A DNA stretch of 41,597 bases from NCBI GenBank assembly GCA_003558065.1, contig PWMU01000089.1, positions 1 through 41,597 on the forward strand, read 5' to 3'. Both the position numbers and the translations under genes were made by a program. This stretch comes from Opitutia bacterium (GTDB taxonomy: Bacteria; Verrucomicrobiota; Verrucomicrobiia; Opitutales; T3Sed10-336). Within the stretch, counting starts at the first letter, position 1; each line of letters starts with the position of its first letter. The notes beneath the pieces are model-generated. The model did no database searches, was not told where the DNA came from, and saw only the letters and a list, made by a program, of their open reading frames with translations. Shown here piece after piece: positions 26,367 through 35,000 of this stretch.

Positions 26367-26720
26367 TTAATGCCTATCGACCGGAAAACCGTAGTTTTTA
26401 TCCCCGGATTTTCAACGCTTCATTTTTTCCCGGCCGATACTCTATCGCGCGTCATCATAGTTTTCGGATTCTTTTCCCTTTCAAATTCAAGATCATTGCC
26501 CAGCTCTGGAGAGGGGGGGACCATGCGCCAGCATGGTGGGGTGTGTTTTCCGAAAACTTGATGAAGGGGAGTAGAGTCATCCCTAATCCGGACAGAGGTG
26601 AAAGGGAAATTCCTTTCCACCGTTATTTATTGCGAACTGTTAGCGTTATCCTGTTGACAAGGGCCGGTTCCCTCGTTTTTGCTTGAAGCCTGGAAGGTCT
26701 CTTTCGATCGTTTTTCTTTT
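26367..26720. other. Divergent intergenic region, opp operon and metal transporter
   Basis: This 354-base region separates the leftward opp operon from the rightward metal importer. It holds a 7-bp inverted repeat, ACCATGC-gcca-GCATGGT (26520-26537). A perfect TTGACA at 26654-26659 lies at a suitable place for the metal operon, but no good -10 sequence follows (TTTTGC after 17 bases). A Zur or MntR box was looked for and not recognised. No coding signal. Confidence 0.45.
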
Positions 26721-27701
26721 ATGGGTTCGGGTAGCAACAGATTTCAGTTATTTGCAATAGTCCTTCTTTTGGGGCTCCTTGCCGGGTGCTCTCGTTCCGA
26801 CACGACCGTCTGGGACGACAATCCCGACGGACGGCTCCAGGTTGTCGCCACTTTCAGCATCATCGAGGATCTCGTCAATGAGATCGGCGGCGACCGGGTC
26901 GCCCTGCGCACGTTCGTCCCCCGGGAAGGCGACCCGCACACATTCGAAGCCACGCCCTCCGACAATCGAGTGCTTTCCGGAGCGGACATCGTCTTCGAAA
27001 TCGGGCGGGGCTTCGAGCCGTGGTTGAACCCGCTCTACCGCTCGTCGCGATCCCGGGCACAACGGATTGTCCTTACCGACGACGTGGAACTCCTGCCGGT
27101 CCCGTCCGACCGCGGGCGGAACGGGGAGCACGACGCCTGTGACGACTCGGAGAAGGATCCCCACATCTGGCACGATGTGGCCCGTACCCGGCAAATGGTC
27201 GAAACGATCGCGGCGGCCCTGGCCGAACTGGATCCGTCGAACGCGGAAGTCTACGCCAGCAACACCCGAAGGTACCTCGAAGAACTGCGGGAACTGGACG
27301 CATGGATCCTCTCACGAACGGAAACCCTGCCCCTTGAACAGCGAAAGCTGTTCACCGGGCACGACGTCTTTCGCTACTTCGCCCAACGCTACGGTTTCGA
27401 AGTCGTCGGAAGCGCCCTCGGTGCAACCAGCACCGATGTTTTCGACCCGGCGGCTTCTCAACTGCGTTACCAGATCCGCACCCTCCGCGCGGAGCAGTTG
27501 CCCATCGTATTCCCCGAGCAGGGAAGCAATCCCAGGCTCCTGACGCAGATCGCACAGGAAGCCGGCGCCAGCGTCGGCCCAAGTCTGTACACCGGTTCTC
27601 TTTCGCGGAAAGGCGGCGAGGCCACAAGTTATATTCAGATGATGCGCTACAACGTCGACACTTTGGTCTCCCACCTTGAGCCACGGCAGCGCGAGCTCTG
27701 A
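26721..27701 (+). CDS. znuA: Metal ABC transporter substrate-binding lipoprotein, zinc-type ligands (ZnuA-like)
   Basis: Cluster 9 binding protein of 326 residues that delivers Zn2+ or Mn2+ to the ABC permease. The lipobox is LLAGC with Cys23 lipidated. Predicted metal ligands are His73 in GDPHTFEATPSD, His148 in DPHIWHD, His214 in TGHDVFRYFAQRYG and an acidic residue in FPEQGSNP (Glu266). Manganese-specific members normally have Glu at the third position, so His214 points to zinc. The Asp/Glu-rich loop 130-147 (GEHDACDDSEKD) is in the place of the His-rich loop of ZnuA. The ATG at 26721 has no Shine-Dalgarno sequence; an upstream TTG at 26679 is less likely. Confidence 0.88.
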   Translation: MGSGSNRFQLFAIVLLLGLLAGCSRSDTTVWDDNPDGRLQVVATFSIIEDLVNEIGGDRVALRTFVPREGDPHTFEATPSDNRVLSGADIVFEIGRGFEPWLNPLYRSSRSRAQRIVLTDDVELLPVPSDRGRNGEHDACDDSEKDPHIWHDVARTRQMVETIAAALAELDPSNAEVYASNTRRYLEELRELDAWILSRTETLPLEQRKLFTGHDVFRYFAQRYGFEVVGSALGATSTDVFDPAASQLRYQIRTLRAEQLPIVFPEQGSNPRLLTQIAQEAGASVGPSLYTGSLSRKGGEATSYIQMMRYNVDTLVSHLEPRQREL

Positions 27702-27848
27702 CCCATCGCATCGCGCGCGCCTGGCATTGCCCGAATTGAAGTTTCATCAGCCGTGTCCCCGCTTGACTCGAATCCTTCCTCCTCGACCCAGGGAATCCGG
27801 TGACGGAACGATCCCTGGGACGGGCGGTTTATTCATCCGTCAATAGCC

Positions 27849-28601
27849 GTGTTCAAACGCAAAATGCTAACCTACAGCGGGTGCCACCACCCGCCCCCGG
27901 TGCGAGACGCACCTGCCCTGGAAGTGAGCGGACTGTCCACCACTTATGAGGGAAGCCGTGTCAGCGCCCTGGAGAATGTCAACCTGAAGGTCCGGCCCGG
28001 CGAGCGGATCGCGCTGGTCGGTGCGAACGGAGCCGGAAAATCGTCTCTCCTCAAAGTCGTTGCGAACCTCCTCCCCCGCACCCGCGGAACGGTACGGATT
28101 TTCGGACACCCCTGCGGAACCTGCCATCACCGCGTTTCCTTCCTGCCGCAACGCAGCGAACTCGACTGGCGATTCCCGGTCGACGTGGAACGCCTGGTCC
28201 TGGCCGGACGTTATGTTCACATGGGGTGGTTGCGCCCGCCCTCGGAAACGGACAGAAAGCTCGTTCAGGAAAAAATCGCTCTTCTTCAGCTCGACCACCT
28301 TCGCGGCCGCCAGATCGGCCAGCTTTCAGGAGGGCAGCAGCAGCGTGCGATTCTTGCCCGCACCCTGGTTCAGGAAGCGGAATTGCTCCTGCTCGACGAA
28401 CCCCTCAATGCGGTAGACGCACGCACCCGCAAAATCATCACGGACGTACTCGATCACCTGAAAGACCAGGGCAAAACGGTAGTGATGGCGACCCATGACA
28501 TCGGCAGGCTGGATTCCGATTTCGATCAAGCCGTCTTTATGCAGGACGGAAAACAGGTTCCTCCGCCTCCCGATCAAACACCCGCGAAACACACCTCATG
28601 A
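27849..28601 (+). CDS. znuC: Metal ABC transporter ATPase (ZnuC/MntB-like)
   Basis: The 250-residue ATPase shows Walker A GANGAGKSSLLKVV, Q-loop SFLPQRSELDWRFPV (the 'R-S-x-x-D-W-x-F-P' form common in Mn/Zn/Fe importers), signature LSGGQQQRAILARTL, Walker B LLLLDEPLNAVDARTRK and His-loop VMATHDIGRL. The GTG at 27849 and the ATG at 27864 are both possible starts, and neither has a clear ribosome-binding site. It lies 147 bases after the binding-protein gene and overlaps the permease gene by four bases. Confidence 0.9.
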   Translation: MFKRKMLTYSGCHHPPPVRDAPALEVSGLSTTYEGSRVSALENVNLKVRPGERIALVGANGAGKSSLLKVVANLLPRTRGTVRIFGHPCGTCHHRVSFLPQRSELDWRFPVDVERLVLAGRYVHMGWLRPPSETDRKLVQEKIALLQLDHLRGRQIGQLSGGQQQRAILARTLVQEAELLLLDEPLNAVDARTRKIITDVLDHLKDQGKTVVMATHDIGRLDSDFDQAVFMQDGKQVPPPPDQTPAKHTS

Positions 28602-29425
28602 GCTGGCTGTGGGATCCATTCCTCGATTACCCGTTTATGCGAATGGCTTTTCTGGCCGTTTTCTTTGTCGGGGTCACCTGTGCCACTCTGGGTGTGTATG
28701 TTGTGCTGCGCCGGATGGCCTTCATCGGCGACGCCCTCGCCCACACCGTTCTTCCCGGCATCGTCATCGCCTACTTCTATGGGTGGAACCTCTTTTGGGG
28801 AGCGCTCGTCGCGGGCCTGATTACCGCACTCGGGATCGGCTGGCTTTCGCGCCGCCAGGAATTGCGCGAGGACACGGCGATCGGGGTGCTGTTCACCGGC
28901 ATGTTCGCCCTCGGAATCCTAATGATCAGCACCGTGCGCTCGTTCCGGGATTTCCAGGGAATCCTGTTCGGAAACGTGCTCGGAATCACCCCGGCCAATC
29001 TGATCCTGCTCGCGATCGTCGCGGTCCTGGTCCTCGGGACAATCCTGCTCCTGTTTAAAGAAATGGAACTCGTCTCCTATGACCCCAATTTCGCCGAAGT
29101 CATCGGTCTCAATACGGAAACCCTGCGCTATGTACTCATGATATTGCTGGCCTTCACCGTGGTTTCAGGGATTCAGGCGGTCGGTGTCGTTCTTACCAGC
29201 GCCCTCCTCATCACTCCCGCAGCCGCGGCCTCCCTCCTTACAGACCGCCTGCCGGTCATGATGCTGATCTCCAGCTTGTTCGCCATCCTTGGAGGCATCA
29301 TCGGCCTCTACACCTCCTACTACTTCCCCGTCTCCTCCGGTGCCGCCATCGTCCTGGCTTGCACGGTAATCTTCGGATTCGCTTACACCTTCCGCACACT
29401 ACGCCGAAAACAGCCAAACCAATAG
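28598..29425 (+). CDS. znuB: Metal ABC transporter permease (ZnuB/MntC-like)
   Basis: The 275-residue inner-membrane permease has about eight hydrophobic helices. Family markers are LGVYVVLRRMAFIGDALAHT and LPGIVIAYFYG near the N-terminus, then TAIGVLFTGMFALGILMIS, FGNVLGI and VVSGIQAVGVVLTSALLITPAAAA. It overlaps the ATPase gene by four bases (ATGA). It translocates Zn2+ or Mn2+ delivered by the upstream lipoprotein. The subfamily cannot be set more precisely by eye. Confidence 0.92.
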   Translation: MSWLWDPFLDYPFMRMAFLAVFFVGVTCATLGVYVVLRRMAFIGDALAHTVLPGIVIAYFYGWNLFWGALVAGLITALGIGWLSRRQELREDTAIGVLFTGMFALGILMISTVRSFRDFQGILFGNVLGITPANLILLAIVAVLVLGTILLLFKEMELVSYDPNFAEVIGLNTETLRYVLMILLAFTVVSGIQAVGVVLTSALLITPAAAASLLTDRLPVMMLISSLFAILGGIIGLYTSYYFPVSSGAAIVLACTVIFGFAYTFRTLRRKQPNQ

Positions 29426-29486
29426 TCTCGGAATGGGACCAAAACGAAACCAACGAACCGAAAGCACACCGTCCCCCCCAGCCCCC

Positions 29487-29520
29487 GTAGCGAGCGGGTT
29501 TACCCCGCGATCCCGCAGCG
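29487..29520. repeat. REP-like palindromic element
   Basis: GTAGCGAGCGGGTTTACCCCGCGA contains GCGGG (29494-29498), a five-base loop and CCCGC (29504-29508). It resembles the 'GTAGGAGCGGGTTTACCCGCGA' family of repetitive extragenic palindromes. It lies between the converging ends of the metal permease and the epimerase genes, the usual place for such repeats. Repeat status needs other copies in the genome. Confidence 0.4.
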
Positions 29521-29637
29521 ATCCGGCCGGAACGAGGACACCGCGGGCGTCGCTTCGATTTTGCGACGACAGGTAACTTCGAGCCCGGGGATTGGCGGGG
29601 GGGTTCGTCAAAACCGGGTACCGGGCGGGGAGAGCTT

Positions 29638-30804
29638 TTAGTCGAGCCGCTCCTGTTGTTCGAGAAGCTGAATGGAGTACAGGAGCGCACGGGGGAGATG
29701 AAAAAAGCCTTTCCATTCTCCCCCTTTCAGTTGGTGGGTCGGTTCGCCGCGGCGATCGAGATACCCCAGCCATTCGCCGTGATCGGGATCGCTGAAACGC
29801 TCAAAGGCCCAGTCGTGCATCCTGTCATGCTTTTCGAGAAAACGCTTCTCTCCGGTGAGACTCCAGGCAAGGAGGAGCGCGTAAAGAGCTTCCGTAGCCG
29901 GCCACCACAGTTTCATATTCCATTCGAGCTGCAGGGGCGGACGGTTTTCAGTATCCAAAAAGTAAAACAATCCCCCGTGGTCGGGATCCCATCCGACGTC
30001 AAACGACTTATCGATAATCTCCGTGGCGATTCCGACCAGTTCCTCGTCCTGATTCTTCCTGCCGAGGCGGGCAAGAAACCACCCCATTTCGATCGCGTGT
30101 CCCGGACACTGCAGGCGTCCCTGGGGCGTATCGATCAGTTCGCCATCAGGATCCACATGCTCGAAAACCAATCCCCGGTCACGGTGGTAATGCCGCAGTG
30201 CAATCGCGGTCATTTGCTTTTCAATCCCGTCGAATCGGCTGTCTTGATCGAGCCGATTGAGTTCTTCAAGAAGGCAAAGAAACACCATGGGCTCGGCGAG
30301 ACTGCTCATCCGGCGGGCTCCCGCCAATTGTGGCCGCCCGAGCTTGCCGGGGTGCTGCCAATAATCGTAAATCTGCCAGAAAACCTCCCTCGCCTCTTCC
30401 AGGTAATCCTGATTCCCGGTAGCGCGGGCCATCTCCGTCATGGCCATGACATAAAAAACCTCGGAGAAAATTTTCCGCTGAATGTGAATGGGCCTTCCCT
30501 GCCGGTCCAGGGAGAAGTACACCCTTCCCTCCGCGTTACGCCCGTGCTTCCGGATAAAATCGGCACCCTGCCGTGCCAGTTCAAGCCACCCCTTGTCCTG
30601 GGAAACCTCGTTGTGAAGACGGGCGAACATCCATACCGCGCGTCCCTGCAGCCACATATACTTGTCCGTACTGAAAAGAGACCCATCCCGGTCAAGACAG
30701 GTAAAATACCCCCCGAACTCGTTGTCGACAGAGTGCTTTTCCCAAAAGGGAATGCAGCGTTCAAACAGTTCGCGCCGGTAAATCTGCAAGTAATCTTTAT
30801 TCAT
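29638..30804 (-). CDS. N-acylglucosamine 2-epimerase (AGE) family protein
   Basis: Cytoplasmic (alpha/alpha)6-barrel sugar epimerase/isomerase of 388 residues, a normal length for the family. Recognisable segments are NEFGGYFTCLDRDGSLFSTD and KYMWLQGRAVWMFARLHNE near residues 26-65, CPGHAIEMGWFLARLG (a conserved His of the active site), and DPDHGGLFYFLD and DPDHGEWLGYLDRRG, each with conserved His/Trp. AGE-fold enzymes act on GlcNAc/ManNAc, mannose/fructose or cellobiose; the substrate cannot be fixed here. The neighbouring GH20 gene favours an N-acetylhexosamine. The ATG at 30804 starts 12 bases after the DUF4434 gene; a TTG at 30810 is possible. Confidence 0.88.
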   Translation of the reverse strand: MNKDYLQIYRRELFERCIPFWEKHSVDNEFGGYFTCLDRDGSLFSTDKYMWLQGRAVWMFARLHNEVSQDKGWLELARQGADFIRKHGRNAEGRVYFSLDRQGRPIHIQRKIFSEVFYVMAMTEMARATGNQDYLEEAREVFWQIYDYWQHPGKLGRPQLAGARRMSSLAEPMVFLCLLEELNRLDQDSRFDGIEKQMTAIALRHYHRDRGLVFEHVDPDGELIDTPQGRLQCPGHAIEMGWFLARLGRKNQDEELVGIATEIIDKSFDVGWDPDHGGLFYFLDTENRPPLQLEWNMKLWWPATEALYALLLAWSLTGEKRFLEKHDRMHDWAFERFSDPDHGEWLGYLDRRGEPTHQLKGGEWKGFFHLPRALLYSIQLLEQQERLD

Positions 30805-30816
30805 TTCCAAAATGTC

Positions 30817-31728
30817 TCACTGCCGTTTCCCCATCCAATCCATGTAACGTTCATAGAGTCCGTGCGCAGCCGGGTAAATGGAATTCGGGCTGAGGAAGTG
30901 AGAGAACTCAAAGGTGATTAACTTGTCCACCTTCGCCTTCCGCGCGGCCTCCATCTTGAAGCGGAGTTTTGGGTACGCAATCGGGGGAAACTTGATCGGC
31001 ATGTCCCGGTCAAAGCTCTCGATATTACTCCAGCTCCGGATCCCGTGGGCGGCGGCAAGCTCGCGGTTGGCCTGAAGGTAATCGGCCAACTCGTGAAAAT
31101 CGATCTGCCCGTCCTGAAACGCGACGATATCAACCTTTCCCCGGATCCGCGCAAAGACCTCCCGCCACTCCTCGATATGCCGCTCGAGCGAGATCGCCTC
31201 CCGCCCGAACTGTTTGATCCCCTTGATATAGGGGGAAATCAGAATCGGGAGATCCTTCAATCCGCGGAGATGATCGGCCAGGTCTTCGTAGACGCCCATC
31301 ATTCCCTCGTTGAAGGTATTGATCTCATGGCTGATGTACCACCCTTTGAAGGCCGCACGTTCTCCATACCGATTGACGACCTCGTCGCAAAACGCCTTAT
31401 TGAGGTCGGTCTCCTCGCGGAAACGTCCGCCCTGCCAGAACTCTCCCGAGTCGTAGGTCCCGAAATAAAAATCCATCCCGCACCGTTCGGCCTCGCTCAG
31501 GAAGAGATCCACCAGGTCCGTATAGACCGGAAAGATATCCCGGCGCCTGCGCAGGACCTCCGAATTGAAAGCGGCCTGGCGCCGGTAACCGGCGCGGATG
31601 AGAATGACGGTATCGATCCCCGCCTCCTTCATTGCATCGAAATCCCGCGCCCATTCCCTGGCCCCCCAATTCTGGGAGGGGATGTCGTGGGTGATTTCGT
31701 CGAGAAAAGTCCCTGTTATTCCCAGCAT
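30817..31728 (-). CDS. DUF4434 domain protein (glycoside-hydrolase-like TIM barrel)
   Basis: The 303-residue protein without a signal peptide is built as a (beta/alpha)8 barrel. It shows GITGTFLDEITHDIPSQNWG at the N-terminus, FDAMKEAGIDTVILIRAGY, MDFYFGTYDSGEFW, KGWYISHEINTFNEGMMGVY with the acidic pair Glu-x-x-x-x-x-Glu, LPILISPYIKG and KVDIVAFQDGQIDFHELADY. This is the DUF4434 layout, related to GH-A type hydrolases. Glu in ISHEIN is the best candidate for a catalytic acid. Enzymatic activity of the family is not established. It is the first gene of a two-gene leftward operon with the epimerase. Confidence 0.8.
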   Translation of the reverse strand: MLGITGTFLDEITHDIPSQNWGAREWARDFDAMKEAGIDTVILIRAGYRRQAAFNSEVLRRRRDIFPVYTDLVDLFLSEAERCGMDFYFGTYDSGEFWQGGRFREETDLNKAFCDEVVNRYGERAAFKGWYISHEINTFNEGMMGVYEDLADHLRGLKDLPILISPYIKGIKQFGREAISLERHIEEWREVFARIRGKVDIVAFQDGQIDFHELADYLQANRELAAAHGIRSWSNIESFDRDMPIKFPPIAYPKLRFKMEAARKAKVDKLITFEFSHFLSPNSIYPAAHGLYERYMDWMGKRQ

Positions 31729-32091
31729 GGATTTCAAAATCGAACAACCGGCAACCCTTGGGCGCCACCGGCAAAAAAAGTCAGTACATTCAAACCCGCG
31801 TCATTTCCCAAGGCACGCCCCAAGGCAGCTCCCGGCCATCCGACAACCGGTCGCCGCCGGTGTCAAGCCAGCCTCGACCGTCGGCCTGACGGGCCCGGAT
31901 GGATGACGGGGAGTGCGGGGTGCGCCGGGAAGGCGGTTTGAGCCGCCTTCTCTTGCCCGCCGCAACCCGCGAATCCGCCGAAAATCCGCCTCACAAGTGA
32001 TATCAGGGATTGATGTCTTTCATTCAACGTAGGAGACTCTTCTTGTTTCGACCGCACCGTGTTCCATCCTGATTCCCGTTCCCGATTCTTC
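31729..32091. other. Divergent intergenic region, DUF4434 and amidase genes
   Basis: This 363-base region contains an 8-bp stem, GAAGGCGG-tttgag-CCGCCTTC (31929-31950), followed by TCTT. It could be a terminator-like or attenuator hairpin for a rightward transcript, but no gene precedes it in that direction. Promoters for the two operons were not resolvable. Confidence 0.4.
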
Positions 32092-35000
32092 ATGAAAAAA
32101 ACCGCCCGTTTCCTCGCTGTTGCCCTGCTGTTCCAATTGGCTTCCGCCCCGGCCCTGGAGGCGGGAGGCCACGATCCTTTCTCCGTTGTTTTCGAGCGGG
32201 ACGGAGCACCGGTCTGGGTGGAACGCCGCGAACTGATTGAACGGATTGATGCGGCCGCTTCGCACGGCGAGGCGCTGGCCGACAAGGAGCTTGCCGCGTT
32301 GATACAAGACTTCCTGGCTGCTCAGGTTGCCGGCCCGACTCCCGATGAGGCAGCCGGCGGAATCAGGCCGCTTTTCCCCGAGGATACCCGGATCGACACG
32401 GTGGAGGTGAGGGACGGACGCGGCACGATGTACCTGACGCTCCCCGAACCGTTTCCCGCGAGCCGGGAGGACGAAGTGCTGCTGGAAGCTCTCGCTCACT
32501 TGACGGTCGCCTGGGGAAACGGGATTTCCGGATTGAGAAGCCTGGTCTGGCGAGTCAGGTCCGCCGACACCGCCGCCTACCACACCTTCGAAGCATTTCT
32601 TCCCGCCGCCCCGCCGCCCGCCTCCAAAATGGATCCGTACGGGGAGGACGATGCGGCGGAACCGGTCGCCGAACCCCTGGCCGCGACGGCTGAAGCCACC
32701 CCCTCGTCGCAGCCGAGCGTCCGGGCCCAGCCGCGACCTTCCGGCAGCCTGAACGACGCCTCCATCTTTCTCAGCCCGGGACACGGCTGGTATGTCAGCG
32801 GGGGTTCCTGGGTGACCCAGCGCGTCCTGCACAACGGCATCATCGAGGATCACAGCAACGCCGAAGCCGTATTGCAGTTTCTCAACCAGTACCTCTGGAA
32901 CGCCGGCGCCAACATTTACACGACCCGCGAACGGGACATGAACACGAACATGGTCATCGTCAACCACACCGACGACGGCTACGAGGAAACCGGAAGCTGG
33001 ACCACGGAGTCGGCCGGCGGAACCCATGGCGGCTCACACCGGCGCGCCACGACCGTCACCGGAGAACCCACCGCCTCGGCCACCTTCACCCCCGACATTC
33101 CCGAGGCCGGCCACTACGCGGTCTACGCGTGGTACCGCCGGGCGGTTTCCGGGAGCACCACAGAGGACGCCCGTATCACCATCAATCACACCGGCGATTC
33201 GACCCCCTGGGTCCAAAACCAGAATCACGACGGCTTCACCTGGAAATACGTCGGCACCTATTACTTCGACGAAGGTTTCAATCCCGAAACCGGTTCGGTC
33301 ACGTTCAGCAACGAAAGCGAGACCGCCGGCAACCAGGTCGTCGCCAACGCCGTTCGTTTCGGCGGCGGCATGGGCGATCTTCCCGACAACGTCACGGGCA
33401 CGATCAGCGGAAAGCCCCGCTGGGAGGAGTCCGGCCGCTATTATGCCGGCTTCATGGGCAAGGGCGACTGGGCCAGTTCCAACCAGGTAAACGCGATGCC
33501 ACGTTACGCCGCCTGGGAGCACGAAAACTGGCAAGCGGGCCGGTCCATTTACCTGTCCTGGCATACCAACGGATTCAATGGAACGGCGCGAGGTACCGAA
33601 ACCTTTGCCTACTCGAGCGAGGGATGGAACGGCAGCTTTGACGGAGTTCCCGGGGGAGACAAACTACGCGACGCCATCCAAAGCAATGTCATCGACGACA
33701 TCCGGGCCAACTGGGACTCCACCTGGCCCTCCAGAAACAATATCACGGCCAACCTGGGCGAAATCAATCCCAGCAACAATCCCCACATGCCCGCCGCCCT
33801 GGTCGAGATCGGTTTCCATGACAACGCCACGGACGCCCAGTACCTGCTCGACCCGGAATTCCGGCGTGAAATGGCACGTGCGGTCTACAAGGGAATCATC
33901 GAGTATTACGTCAATGAGGTCGACGGCTTCGACGATCCCACCCTCGTTCCCGAGCCCCCGGAAGCCCTTCGTGTTGAGAAAAACGACGCCGGAGAAGTCA
34001 CCCTTTCCTGGGACGCCCCTCCGGTGACCGACCCGGGAGACGGCGATGAGGGCGGCCGCCGAAACTCCTCCCCTTCCGAGACCTCCAACGCCGCCACAGG
34101 CTACCGCCTTTACCAATCCTCCAACGGTAAAGGCTTCGACAACGGCGCGGACGTAACCGGCACCACCGCAACCGTTTCGGGCCTCAACCCCGGGGAGATC
34201 GCCTATTTCCGGGTGACCGGCACGAACTCCGGCGGCGAGTCCTTCCCCACCTCGACCCTGGCGGTCCGGGTCGGTGAGGACGGCCCCGCTCCCCTGCTGC
34301 TGGTCAACGGCTTCAACCGCCTCGACCGTCACATGAACATCATGGAAGGATCGGTCAGCCGCGGGTACCTCGACCGGATGAACACCTTCGATTACATCAT
34401 CCAGCACGCCAACGCCATCGCGAACCACCCCGCCGGTATCGGCTTTGATTCGGCCGAGGCCGCCGCCGTCGGGAATGGTTCGGTCGACTTGAACGACTAC
34501 CGGGCGATCCTCTGGATGGCTGGAGTTCAGGCGGAGGACAACCCGATCAATCCCCGCGATTTCACTTCCCTCCCGGCCGACGTCCGATCCCGGCTCGACG
34601 CCTACCTGCGGGCCGGAGGACGCCTTTTCATCTCCGGATCCGAAATAGCCTGGGACCTCGGGCGGTCCGGCAGCGGCACCTTCGTCGACCAGACTCTGCG
34701 TGCCTCCTACCAGGGCCGCAACGCAGGGGTTTTTTCCGCCCGCGGCGCAGCCGGTTCGATTTTCGAGGGAATCGATTTCTTTTCCTTCGACGACGGGAGC
34801 GGAGAAACCTACGGGGTGAAATCTCCCGACGTCATCGCTTCCGTCGGTGACGCGAACGCGGCCCTGGGCTACGGAACGCCGGGCGGTGGTACGATCGACG
34901 GTTTCGAATCGATCGGGGGATGGCAGCAGCCCACCTATTCGGGGCAGTCAAATGCGCATCCCGATTCGAGCTTCACCATCGTCGGCCATCCCGTCCTGTA

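Noticed and set aside
26654-26682. Perfect TTGACA upstream of the metal transporter
   Set aside because: No acceptable -10 box follows at 16-18 bases (TTTTGC), so it was noted in the region entry but not called a promoter.
31929-31950. 8-bp GC-rich stem followed by TCTT, terminator-like
   Set aside because: It lies between divergent genes, so no transcript would need terminating there in that direction; left as a structural note only.
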